Assembly: GCA_009699615.1 (NCBI GenBank)
Contig: WLNV01000058.1
Coordinates: 1 to 8,393, forward strand
Length of the DNA stretch: 8,393 bases
DNA from: Actinomycetota bacterium
GTDB lineage: Bacteria; Actinomycetota; Thermoleophilia; Solirubrobacterales; Solirubrobacteraceae
Direction of reading: 5' to 3'
Of the stretch, positions 1 through 6,246 are shown piece by piece. Both the position numbers and the translations under genes were made by a program. The notes under the pieces were generated by a model, which was not told the DNA's origin, ran no database searches, and worked only from the letters and a program-made list of their open reading frames with translations. How positions within the stretch are numbered: the stretch's first letter is position 1; each line of letters begins with the position of its first letter.

Positions 1-242
1 AGGCCGAGGCCCTGGTAACGGCGGGCGATCGAAACTACGAGGCGCAGGTTGGAGTTGATCATCAGCTCCTTGGCGCGCAGGTCACCGCGCTCGATCCGCT
101 TTGCGAGCTCGAGCTCTTCGGTTGGGCGCAGCAGACGGTACTGCGACGCACGCCGCAGTAGCTGATCAACGGGGTCTGCGACCGTGGTCGGTTCGCGTAC
201 CTCGTCAGGCAGGGAGGATGAGATGTTGATTGTTGATTCCAT
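1..242 (-). CDS. RNA polymerase sigma-70 family factor, N-terminal part (truncated by window edge)
   Basis: The minus strand from the ATG at 242-240 reads 80 codons with no stop to the window edge. After about 22 variable residues comes a sigma-70 region 1.2 pattern (DPVDQLLRRASQYRLL, then ELELAKRIERGDLRAKELMI), followed by the start of region 2.1 (NSNLRLVVSIARRYQGLGL). These are the conserved sigma-70 segments that contact core polymerase and precede the -10-reading helix, which lies outside the window. There is no region 1.1, so this is more likely a short group 2/3 primary-like factor than the housekeeping RpoD; that subgroup call is inference. A weak AGGA lies 8 nt before the start. The gene follows the pst operon on the same strand but has its own promoter (263-291) and a hairpin-bearing gap before it, so it is probably a separate transcript. 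Confidence 0.9.
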   Translation of the reverse strand, partial: MESTINISSSLPDEVREPTTVADPVDQLLRRASQYRLLRPTEELELAKRIERGDLRAKELMINSNLRLVVSIARRYQGLG

Positions 243-262
243 ATCCGATGTCCTAAGTAGGA

Positions 263-291
263 ATTGTAGCGGAAAATCGTTGCGCGTGCAA
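263..291 (-). promoter_or_regulatory. Sigma-70 type promoter of the sigma-factor gene
   Basis: On the minus strand, TTGCAC (291-286) is separated by 17 nt from TACAAT (268-263). Both hexamers match the TTGACA/TATAAT consensus at 4 and 5 of 6 positions respectively, with ideal spacing. Transcription would start near 256, giving a leader of about 14 nt that contains a short AGGA. A perfect inverted repeat, GTTGC-N4-GCAAC (279-292), overlaps the -35 and could be an operator. Confidence 0.65.
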
Positions 292-292
292 C
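279..292. promoter_or_regulatory. Inverted repeat over the -35 of the sigma-factor promoter (candidate operator)
   Basis: GTTGC (279-283) and GCAAC (288-292) are perfect inverse complements separated by GCGT. They cover the whole -35 hexamer and part of the spacer, where a repressor would block polymerase. A 5-bp arm can arise by chance, so this is only a candidate. Confidence 0.3.
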
Positions 293-378
293 CTCAGTCA
301 CACTGCCCGTCGATCACGCTCTGAAACTAAGTATCACTGTGGTGGTAAAGAGATCCTGAAGATCTGACAAACCCCTTC

Positions 379-389
379 TTCACCGTGAA
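379..389. repeat. Short palindrome TTCAC-C-GTGAA
   Basis: TTCAC (379-383) and GTGAA (385-389) are perfect inverse complements around a central C. The site lies about 90 bp upstream of the sigma-factor -35. It resembles two opposed PHO half-sites, but there is no 11-bp direct repetition around it, so I do not call it a PHO box. Confidence 0.3.
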
Positions 390-433
390 CTACGTACACC
401 CTTTACGGCGAAAAGATACGTGCGGATCTCAAT

Positions 434-479
434 CTCGCGTTAGCGCTGCAAGCGGGCACCCAGCCGCGCAGCGTGCGAG
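434..479 (-). terminator. Large stem-loop after the last gene of the pst operon (possible terminator)
   Basis: Three stacked pairing blocks occur in order: CTCGC (434-438) with GCGAG (475-479), CGCTGC (444-449) with GCAGCG (468-473), and GCGG (452-455) with CCGC (464-467), leaving an 8-nt apical loop. The hairpin begins 7 nt after the stop codon of the final operon gene. No clear U-run follows on the minus strand (ATTGAGAT), so it may act as a weak terminator or as a 3'-end stabilising structure. The rest of the gap up to the sigma promoter holds no gene. Confidence 0.45.
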
Positions 480-485
480 TGTCGG

Positions 486-989
486 CTAACGGGGCGGGAG
501 TGGCTGCCGCGGCGGCGCTGGAGGCTGGATCTGCGTCTCGGGCGCTGGCACTGTCTGGGCGGGGGCTGGGATCTCCGCCGTTGGCGCCGTGACGCCGGTA
601 ACAACGGCGCTTTGCGATTCCTGCAATAGCTGCAGGCCGCACTGCCAGCAATAGACCGCACCGCGGCTGTGTGGAGCACCGCAGGCGCGACAGCCACCGC
701 TGATTCCCTCGTAATCGGCAGCCAAGAGCCGCTCGACTTCGCCGAGCTGAGCATCGACCTCCTGCAGCTCGCTTGCGCGGCGAACAAGGACGTCAATCCG
801 GAAGTGGTCGCGGATCGCCATCTCGTAGGTAAGGCCACCGAGATCCCATGTCATCTCGGCGACGACGGCGGCAAGCTCGTCGCGGCGCTGGTGAACCTCC
901 GTGTAGGCCGGCGAGCCGGGCCCGAGGTGATCGTCAGCTGCGGCGTGGGTGCCGTTCTTGCGCACTCTGTCAAAGATGTTCATCGTCAT
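486..989 (-). CDS. Conserved-type zinc-ribbon protein with helical N-terminal domain and Pro-rich tail
   Basis: This is a 167-residue protein that I do not recognise as a named family. Residues about 30-95 are charged and predicted helical (QRRDELAAVVAEM, then RRASELQEVDAQLGEVERLL), consistent with a coiled or helical bundle segment. A four-cysteine zinc ribbon follows (C100, C103, C114, C117; CxxC-x10-CxxC). Residues about 138-167 are Pro/Gln-rich and probably disordered. There is no signal peptide or membrane segment, so it should be cytoplasmic. Its ATG (989-987) overlaps the stop of the upstream gene as ATGA, implying translational coupling; a second ATG two codons later (983) is an alternative start. 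It is the last gene of the pst operon. A scaffold or adaptor contacting the neighbouring membrane zinc-ribbon protein is a guess based on position only. Confidence 0.8.
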   Translation of the reverse strand: MTMNIFDRVRKNGTHAAADDHLGPGSPAYTEVHQRRDELAAVVAEMTWDLGGLTYEMAIRDHFRIDVLVRRASELQEVDAQLGEVERLLAADYEGISGGCRACGAPHSRGAVYCWQCGLQLLQESQSAVVTGVTAPTAEIPAPAQTVPAPETQIQPPAPPRQPLPPR

Positions 990-1603
990 CCAATCGTGTC
1001 GAAGGAGCCGCCACCGGCTGGCGCCTTGTTGTCTTTGGGTGGTGGAGCGCCGCCGGTCCCGACGACCTTTGGCAACTTCAGCGATTGCTTCTGGTACTCC
1101 GTCGGCGAGAGGCTCTCAAGCTTCTTCAGCGACGGGTTTGCCGCCGTCGATGCCGCGGGAGCGGTGCTCGATGACGACTTCGCGCTCTTCTTTGTCGCCG
1201 TCGTCTCAGCGGCAGCACCGGCCGCAGTGTCGGTTGCAGCAGGAGCAGCGGTGACGGCCTGGGTTGTCGCCGCGCTGCCCGACCCACTGCCCGACTTGCC
1301 GATCAGCACACCTACTCCAAGCGCCAGCAGCAGGCAGGCGATCGAGGCCAGCGCCGGCATCGACGAGCGGCCCGAGCTTCCGGTCGCCGCTCCTCCGGCG
1401 GCAGGGGTGGCTGCAGCGGCGCCTGTGGCCATCGGCGCGGCGCTATCGGACGAGAGGATCTGCTGGAAGTGAAGGTTGGCGCCGCTGCGGCGCGTGCCGC
1501 AGGCGAGGCAGTAGCGCTGGTCGGGGCTGAGCGTCGACCCGCACGATGCGCAGCTGTCACCCGGAACTCCTACCAGTGGTGAGTTGATCTGGTCGCTAAA
1601 CAT
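986..1603 (-). CDS. Membrane-anchored zinc-ribbon protein with extracytoplasmic Ala/Thr-rich region
   Basis: This is a 205-residue protein with an N-terminal zinc ribbon (C18, C21, C32, C35; CxxC-x10-CxxC, ending DQRYCLACGTRR), a low-complexity linker, and one membrane segment at about 84-102. A Ser/Ala/Thr-rich stretch (about 105-157) follows, and the C-terminus is more ordered (LESLSPTEYQKQSLKLP, then a Gly/Pro-rich end FDTIG). Arg residues before the membrane segment suggest the ribbon is inside and the tail outside. The ribbon closely resembles that of the divergent 535-residue protein at 6371 (both contain DQRYCLxCGxRR), so the two are probably related at this module. The gene starts 6 nt after the lipoprotein stop, with GGAG inside the preceding gene's end as a plausible ribosome site, and its stop overlaps the next start (ATGA). 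Function is unknown; the operon position ties it to phosphate uptake. Confidence 0.82.
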   Translation of the reverse strand: MFSDQINSPLVGVPGDSCASCGSTLSPDQRYCLACGTRRSGANLHFQQILSSDSAAPMATGAAAATPAAGGAATGSSGRSSMPALASIACLLLALGVGVLIGKSGSGSGSAATTQAVTAAPAATDTAAGAAAETTATKKSAKSSSSTAPAASTAANPSLKKLESLSPTEYQKQSLKLPKVVGTGGAPPPKDNKAPAGGGSFDTIG

Positions 1604-1609
1604 GGTTTC

Positions 1610-2347
1610 TTACTCTCCAGTCAGTGTTGTTGGTGGTGCTTGGCACTTCAGGCTTCCGCCCTTTGGGTTGCCGATGAAGTAGACGCGAAAGAGGTTTGGC
1701 TTCTTGGTCGGGGCCGGGAGCAGGCGCTCGATGATCGCGCGCCCGGCGGCCTTGATCTTGCTGCCGCTGGTGCTGATGCAGGAGATCACGAGCCGCTTCT
1801 GCGGGATCTTCGAATTGTTTGTGATGATGCCGCCCAAGTATGCGCCGGAAACGTCGCTGTTCAGTGCCTCTTTCGATAGGACAATCTTCGGCAGCGGAGC
1901 TTTCAGAGGGGTGTCGCTGATGCCCACCTTGGCCTTCGAGCCGCTTGGCAGCTCCTGAGACTGGATCTGGTTGTTGACCCAGAAGCTGCGTCCCGGTTCA
2001 ACTACCGCTGCGCTGATCAGCGAGATGTCGAGTCCGGCCAGCGAGTTGTCCCAGATCTTCTTCTTCTTCTTATCGAGCAATGCCACGGCGATCGGGACGT
2101 TTAGCTGTGTCTTGCCGCTGTTGACGAGGTTGACTACGACGGCTGAGCCGTACTGGTCGTGGAGCGTGGCGGTTGAGGCGACCTTGATCTGCGAGTTCTG
2201 CTTCGTCACCTTCAGCCCCTCGACGTTGAGCAGCTTCTTGGCATTGAGCGAGAGCCGCTGGCTCGTGTCCTGGGTTGACTCGCAGGCCGAGAGGCCGTTC
2301 GCCGTGACCAGCAGTGCTGCAGCGGTGAGGACGGAGCGGAAGATCAT
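1610..2347 (-). CDS. Putative lipoprotein with two predicted beta-sandwich domains, part of pst operon
   Basis: This is a 245-residue exported protein. It starts MIFRSVLTAAALLVTANGLSAC, a type II signal peptide with lipobox LSAC, so C22 should be the lipidated residue. The mature part alternates beta-strand-like segments and turns. Residues about 55-155 and 165-240 each look like an Ig-like or FxLYD-type domain (for example GGIITNNSKIPQKRLVIS, where an N-rich turn precedes a strand); this fold call is inference. C190 and C235 could form a disulfide in the second domain. A K93-K97 run is encoded by a pure AAG repeat. The ATG overlaps the pstB stop (ATGA), so translation is probably coupled to pstB. 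The gene sits where phoU is often found but is unrelated to PhoU, which is a cytoplasmic helical protein. It could be a surface partner of PstS or of the zinc-ribbon proteins. Confidence 0.82.
   Translation of the reverse strand: MIFRSVLTAAALLVTANGLSACESTQDTSQRLSLNAKKLLNVEGLKVTKQNSQIKVASTATLHDQYGSAVVVNLVNSGKTQLNVPIAVALLDKKKKKIWDNSLAGLDISLISAAVVEPGRSFWVNNQIQSQELPSGSKAKVGISDTPLKAPLPKIVLSKEALNSDVSGAYLGGIITNNSKIPQKRLVISCISTSGSKIKAAGRAIIERLLPAPTKKPNLFRVYFIGNPKGGSLKCQAPPTTLTGE
2057..2071 (-). repeat. Trinucleotide run (CTT)5, encoding five lysines
   Basis: Five CTT units on the plus strand read as AAG codons for K93-K97 of the lipoprotein. Slippage would change the lysine number in frame rather than break the gene. 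Confidence 0.7.
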
Positions 2348-3303
2348 CCGAAGGCGCCACCGATGTAGTCGCGCGTCCGCGCCGCCTGCGGGTTGTCGAA
2401 GACCTGATCGGTCGGGCCGTATTCAACGAGGTCGCCGAGGTACATGAAGGCGACGTGGTCGCCAACGCGGTAGGCCTGCTGGAGGTTGTGGGTGACGATC
2501 ACGATCGCCAGTTCCTTACGCAGCTCAACGATCAGCTCTTCGATCACGTTCGTCGATTTCGGGTCGAGCGCCGAGCAGGGCTCATCCATCAGCAGCACTT
2601 CAGGCCGCGCAGCGAGTGCGCGCGCGATGCAGAGCCGCTGCTGCTGGCCGCCGGAGAGGCGCAGCGCCGGGTGGTCCAGGTTCGAGGAAACCTCGTCGTA
2701 GAGGCCTGCCCGCTGGAGCGCGTCAACGACGTAAGGCTCGAGCACCTTCTTCTTCGGTCGCTTCGATCCCTGCTCGCGCAGCGCGTAAGCGACATTGTCA
2801 AAGACCGACATCGGAAACGGGTTCGGCTGCTGAAAGACCATTGAGACTCGGCGGCGATGCTCGGTCACCTCGAGCGAGTCGATGTCCTCGCCATCGAGCG
2901 TGATCAGCCCTTCGCGGCGGGCCGAGCCGGTCAGCTCAGTCAGTCGGTTCAGCGTCCGCAGCAGCGTCGTCTTGCCGCAGCCCGATGGCCCGATCAGAGC
3001 GAGCACTTCGCCCTGACGGATCGGCAGCGAGACGTTCTTGACGGCGTGGTTGTCGCCGTAGTAGACGCTCAGTCCATCAATCGTCATCCGCTCTGGGCCG
3101 GCGATGCCACGGGCCGGGCGCGCGGCTGCGGCGAGGCTGCGATCACCGGCGTTGGCGATCGCGACGGCGTCTTGTGACGGCGGGAGCGCGACGGTTGGCT
3201 GACGGTCGAGCGTGATCCGGCGCACCGGCGGTGGCATCACTCCGTTTGCCGGTTCGCTCGTAACGTGCTGTTGACGTGCGGTCGATTCGTGCGGGTCGAT
3301 CAT
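2344..3303 (-). CDS. pstB: Phosphate ABC transporter ATP-binding protein PstB
   Basis: PstB hydrolyses ATP to drive phosphate import through PstC/PstA at the cytoplasmic face. The 319-residue product has Walker A GPSGCGKTT (105-113), a Q-loop in MVFQQPNPFPMS (155-166), signature LSGGQQQRLCIARAL (216-230), Walker B VLLMDEP (236-242) with the catalytic Glu, a D-loop SALDP and the switch His in THN (271-273). The NPFPMS motif after the Q-loop is typical of PstB. The family is usually about 250-270 residues; here the ABC domain begins near residue 72, preceded by a Pro/Ala-rich extension of about 70 residues. I keep the long start because its ATG overlaps the pstA stop (TGATG); internal Met codons at 23 and 73 are alternatives. 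Its stop overlaps the lipoprotein start. Confidence 0.96.
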   Translation of the reverse strand: MIDPHESTARQQHVTSEPANGVMPPPVRRITLDRQPTVALPPSQDAVAIANAGDRSLAAAARPARGIAGPERMTIDGLSVYYGDNHAVKNVSLPIRQGEVLALIGPSGCGKTTLLRTLNRLTELTGSARREGLITLDGEDIDSLEVTEHRRRVSMVFQQPNPFPMSVFDNVAYALREQGSKRPKKKVLEPYVVDALQRAGLYDEVSSNLDHPALRLSGGQQQRLCIARALAARPEVLLMDEPCSALDPKSTNVIEELIVELRKELAIVIVTHNLQQAYRVGDHVAFMYLGDLVEYGPTDQVFDNPQAARTRDYIGGAFG

Positions 3304-4352
3304 CAGCGGGCTCCCAGCCTCGAGGTTTCCAATCCGGTCTTTGCGCCACTGCGGGCGATCAGATCAACGGCAAAGTTCAGTGCGAGCACGATCAGCAGCA
3401 GCACGAAGGCGGCCGCGTAGGCCTTCTGCGGCGCGTTGCCCTCGCCGGCCGGCGAGTTGTTGTAGACGTAGCTGGTCAGCGTGCCGCCGGTTCCCTTCAG
3501 CACGTTGAGCCCGGGGACGCTGCCCTCAGGGTCAAGCGTCAGCGATGCGCCGAGCAGCACGACGATGATCGCCGTGTCGCCGGCGATGCGGCCCATTCCG
3601 AGCGCTGCGCCGGTCGAGATGTTGGCCTTCACCGAAGGAAGCAGGACGCGACGGATCGTCGCCGCCTTCGTCTTCCCGAGCGCGTAGGAGGCCTCGCGGA
3701 CGTGGGCCGGGATCGACTGGAGGCCTTCGCGTGTGGCGGCGAAGACCATTGGCAGCGCGATCAGCGACATCATCGCGCCAGCGGTCAGGAACGAGCGGCC
3801 GAAGACCGCACCGCCAGCGGCCGTGAATGACATCCAGCCGAAGATGCCTTGCTGGAAGAGCACGAGGCCAAAGAGGGCGATCACGATGTCGGGGGTGCCG
3901 GCGATGATCTCGATTCCTGAATCGATCAGGCGCGCCAGCCAAGTCGGGCGACCGTACTCAACGATCCAGGTTGCCGCTGCGATCGCGATTGGTGTCGCAA
4001 TCGTGATCCCGATCAGCGTGATCAGGACCGTTCCCAGCAGTGGGTCGAGGAAGCCGCCGCTCTTCGATTGGTCAACGTCGGCCGTCGGGCTGCTGAAGAG
4101 GAGGTCAGGCCGCAGGTACTGAAGCCCCTTGAAGGCCATGTAGACGAGGATTCCAATCCCGATCGCGCAGAGCAGTAGTCCTGCCGCCCACATCATCACG
4201 TAGCCGATTCGGTCGGTGAGCCGCCATGTGCGGACCGATTCATTGACGCGCCGCTTCTTCGGCGGCTTGCCTTGGCGGCCGCCGGGAGAGCGCGGAAGCG
4301 GGAGTGGGGGGAGCGGCGGAGTCGAGGCCGCTGGGCGCGTGGGGACGGCCAC
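3303..4352 (-). CDS. pstA: Phosphate ABC transporter permease PstA
   Basis: PstA is one half of the membrane channel for phosphate. The 349-residue product has a Pro/Arg/Lys-rich cytoplasmic N-terminus of about 45 residues, then six likely membrane segments (about 51-73, 104-128, 147-166, 187-207, 244-268, 311-331). The ABC permease EAA loop, which docks on PstB, reads REASYALGKTKAATIRRVLLP (219-239). GTPDIVIALFGL matches the PstA GIPSIVxGLFGL motif. In the conserved GRxxGETA motif the Glu is Asp (GRIAGDTA, 254-261), a conservative change. The start is GTG at 4352-4350, sharing one base with the pstC stop (TAGTG). The stop overlaps the pstB ATG. The N-terminal extension is longer than in the E. 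coli protein and looks disordered. Confidence 0.95.
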   Translation of the reverse strand: MAVPTRPAASTPPLPPLPLPRSPGGRQGKPPKKRRVNESVRTWRLTDRIGYVMMWAAGLLLCAIGIGILVYMAFKGLQYLRPDLLFSSPTADVDQSKSGGFLDPLLGTVLITLIGITIATPIAIAAATWIVEYGRPTWLARLIDSGIEIIAGTPDIVIALFGLVLFQQGIFGWMSFTAAGGAVFGRSFLTAGAMMSLIALPMVFAATREGLQSIPAHVREASYALGKTKAATIRRVLLPSVKANISTGAALGMGRIAGDTAIIVVLLGASLTLDPEGSVPGLNVLKGTGGTLTSYVYNNSPAGEGNAPQKAYAAAFVLLLIVLALNFAVDLIARSGAKTGLETSRLGAR

Positions 4353-5335
4353 TATGACCTCGTCCCGTACTTCTTCAGCGGTTGCTTGGCGATCCAGCTG
4401 CCGAGCGAGAGGAAGAAGGCCCCGACCAGCAGCACCAGAGCCATTGCGTAGAGGCTGGCCTGCATCGCAGGAGCGTTGATCGACTCGGCGTCCTCCACAA
4501 CTGTTGCGGCGAGCGTGCGGATCGGTTCAAAGAAGAAGGTGAAGCCATCAAGCGGGTTCGGCGCGAAGCCCTTCGAGCCGGCGACCATCGAGATCATGAT
4601 CGCTTCGCCTAGCGCGCGAGCCGTCGCGAGCACGGCGCCGGCGATGATCGCCGGGCGGGCGGCGCGGACCGTGACAGTCCACATCGCGCGCCAGCGGTTG
4701 ACGCCGAGGGCAAGGGCGCCCTCCTTCCAGGCGCGCGGAATAGAGTGCAGCCCGTCGACCGTGATCGCGATCATGATCGGCGTGATCATCACTGTCAGTA
4801 CCGCGATCGCGACGCCAAGGCCGGTGCCGGAGAGTGGAATCACGAACTGCACCGAAGTCTTCTGGTCGGCCGAGATGACGCTGTTACCGATGAATGGTGC
4901 GAGTACGAGGATCCCGATCAGGCCGTAGATGACCGACGGGACCGCGGCGAGTAGCCGCACGACGGGAACGATTACGCGGCGGATCGGCTCGGGCGCGAAC
5001 TCAACGATGAAGATCGCTGACAGAAGCGAGAAGATCAGGCCGAAGACGGTGGCGAAGAAGGTGGTGAGAAGCGTCGCGTAGATCAGCGGCCAAGCGCCGA
5101 GCTGGTAATCGGCGCTGGTCGGGTTGGGTCCCGAGTTGACCATCGCATCGAGCTGCTGGTCAACGACGCCTTTAGAGGAAAACCACGAAAGCCCGTTGTG
5201 AGCAAATGAAGGCCACGCCTTGATCGCGATAAACACGAGCATGAAGACGATTACGGCCAGCACAGAACAGGCAAGCGCGCCGAGCAACAGCCCGGCGCGC
5301 CTGTCCGTCCATGGCTCTCTGAGCCGGTCCAGCAC
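4352..5335 (-). CDS. pstC: Phosphate ABC transporter permease PstC
   Basis: PstC pairs with PstA to form the phosphate channel. I place the start at GTG 5335-5333, which shares one base with the pstS stop (TAGTG), exactly the arrangement seen between pstC and pstA; this gives 327 residues (MLDRLREPWTDRRAG). A longer reading from an ATG at 5398 would overlap pstS by 64 bp with unconvincing extra residues. Membrane segments fall at about 15-40, 86-114, 121-149, 172-195, 228-252 and 295-316. QLGAWPLIYATLLTT and AVPSVIYGLIG are PstC-type motifs. The EAA loop is KEGALALGVNRWRAMWTV (204-221), and RALGEA (240-245) carries the conserved Arg and Glu. An insert after the first membrane segment (about 55-80) forms an outside loop. 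Confidence 0.95.
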   Translation of the reverse strand: MLDRLREPWTDRRAGLLLGALACSVLAVIVFMLVFIAIKAWPSFAHNGLSWFSSKGVVDQQLDAMVNSGPNPTSADYQLGAWPLIYATLLTTFFATVFGLIFSLLSAIFIVEFAPEPIRRVIVPVVRLLAAVPSVIYGLIGILVLAPFIGNSVISADQKTSVQFVIPLSGTGLGVAIAVLTVMITPIMIAITVDGLHSIPRAWKEGALALGVNRWRAMWTVTVRAARPAIIAGAVLATARALGEAIMISMVAGSKGFAPNPLDGFTFFFEPIRTLAATVVEDAESINAPAMQASLYAMALVLLVGAFFLSLGSWIAKQPLKKYGTRS

Positions 5336-6147
5336 TATTTCAGCGGAACCCAGTGAGTTCCGGTGATCTTCGCGGCTGCAGGTGAATCCTGAGCCCACTT
5401 GATGAACTTCTGAATGTTGCCCTTGGCAGGTCCACGCGTGACCATCCAGAAGTTACGGACGCCGCCGTACTCGCCGGACTTTGCGTTACGCAGGTTGCAA
5501 GCAACCCCGTTGTAGGCCGCTGCGTTGGTGCCAGCGATGAAGTCCATCGACACGTAGCCGATCGCGTTCTTGTTCGACTTCACTGCCTGCTGAATCAGAC
5601 CGTTCGAGGCCTTCTGTGACACTGCGCCGGTTAGCGACGTCGTGCCAAGGAAGATCTTCTGGAACGCATCCTGAGTTCCGGAAGCAGCGGTGCGGACCGT
5701 TACGTCGATCGCGCCGGTGATGCCTGAACCAGCAACGTCCTTCCAGTCACGAACCTGACCGCCGAAGATCGCCTTGATCTGCGCCTGGGAAAGGTTTGCA
5801 ATTGGGTTGGAAGGGTTAGTCACGATGCAGATCCCGTCCTTGGAGATCTTGTTGAAGAAGATTCCGCCCGGATCGCTCGACTTCGGGTCACGTGATGACA
5901 TCCCGATCGATACACGGCCGGCAGCAACGTCGGCAATGCCAACATCGGAGCCGCCCTGAGCGAGCTTGAACTTGACTGCGTTCTTGTTTGCTTTGAGGTA
6001 ACCGCGAGCGAGCAGCGATGCGAGTGGGGCGACCGAGGTCGAACCGCTCATCGTGATCACTGGCTTAGCCGATGCGCTCGCCGGAAGGGCGATGGCACCG
6101 ACAGCAGCCAGGGCGACGCACACGCGGAGGAGGCGAACACTTGACAT
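5335..6147 (-). CDS. pstS: Phosphate-binding periplasmic/surface protein PstS
   Basis: PstS captures phosphate outside the membrane and delivers it to PstCA. The 270-residue product starts with a Sec signal (MSSVRLLRVC, then a hydrophobic core, cleavage likely after ASASA near residue 27). The mature protein begins with VITMSGSTSVAPL, whose Ser/Thr loop binds phosphate. GGSDVGIADVAAGRVSIGMSSRD (65-87) and RTAASGTQDAF (152-162) are the other binding-loop motifs of the short PstS family, and IGYVSMDF matches the late family motif. There is no lipobox Cys at the cleavage site, unlike many PstS proteins of Gram-positive bacteria. AAAGGA lies 9 nt before the ATG. It is the first gene of the operon, downstream of a PHO-box array; its TAG overlaps the pstC GTG. 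Confidence 0.95.
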   Translation of the reverse strand: MSSVRLLRVCVALAAVGAIALPASASAKPVITMSGSTSVAPLASLLARGYLKANKNAVKFKLAQGGSDVGIADVAAGRVSIGMSSRDPKSSDPGGIFFNKISKDGICIVTNPSNPIANLSQAQIKAIFGGQVRDWKDVAGSGITGAIDVTVRTAASGTQDAFQKIFLGTTSLTGAVSQKASNGLIQQAVKSNKNAIGYVSMDFIAGTNAAAYNGVACNLRNAKSGEYGGVRNFWMVTRGPAKGNIQKFIKWAQDSPAAAKITGTHWVPLK

Positions 6148-6158
6148 AGAGGTGGTTC

Positions 6159-6173
6159 CTTTCGTTTCGTTTC
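6159..6173 (-). repeat. Tandem pentamer GAAAC in the pstS leader
   Basis: On the minus strand the leader reads GAAAC, GAAAC, GAAAG, running directly into the AAAGGA ribosome binding site. An A-rich, unstructured stretch here would keep the pstS start accessible. It may simply be compositional. Confidence 0.4.
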
Positions 6174-6220
6174 AGTTGACAACGACTCTTGCCGCAGCCT
6201 TTTCATTGACCTGCTGCAGG

Positions 6221-6226
6221 ATTGTG
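6221..6226 (-). promoter_or_regulatory. Candidate -10 of the pstS promoter (CACAAT)
   Basis: CACAAT on the minus strand lies exactly 20 bp downstream of the last PHO-like unit GTTCACA (6253-6247). It is a weak -10 on its own, as expected for an activator-dependent promoter. The start would be near 6214, giving a leader of about 67 nt before the pstS ATG. The same unit-N20-CACA(A/C)T arrangement recurs before the genes at 6371 and 8132. Confidence 0.5.
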
Positions 6227-6246
6227 CGCTCCGCTGCCCTACAGGA

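Noticed and set aside
62..301. Minus-strand open frame of 79 codons over the sigma-factor start
   Set aside because: It is out of frame with the clear sigma region 1.2/2.1 reading and would begin upstream of the promoter -10.
351..365. AGATC-N5-GATCT hairpin as a terminator
   Set aside because: The 5-bp AT-containing stem has no T-run and lies more than 100 nt past the operon end; the 434-479 hairpin is a better candidate.
378..390. PHO box upstream of the sigma-factor gene
   Set aside because: CTTCACC/GTTCACG-like half-sites occur here, but neighbouring positions at 11-bp steps do not match on either strand.
669..1472. Plus-strand open frame of 267 codons antisense to the two zinc-ribbon genes
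   Set aside because: It is the mirror of Ala/Ser/Thr-rich GC-rich coding sequence on the minus strand, with no ribosome site or recognisable domain; the minus-strand frames have zinc ribbons and coupled starts.
1610..2347. PhoU as the gene after pstB
   Set aside because: The product has a lipobox signal and beta-rich sequence, not the two cytoplasmic three-helix repeats of PhoU.
5336..5398. Longer pstC start at ATG 5398
   Set aside because: It would overlap pstS by 64 bp, the added residues have no PstC character, and the TAGTG junction supplies a well-placed GTG.
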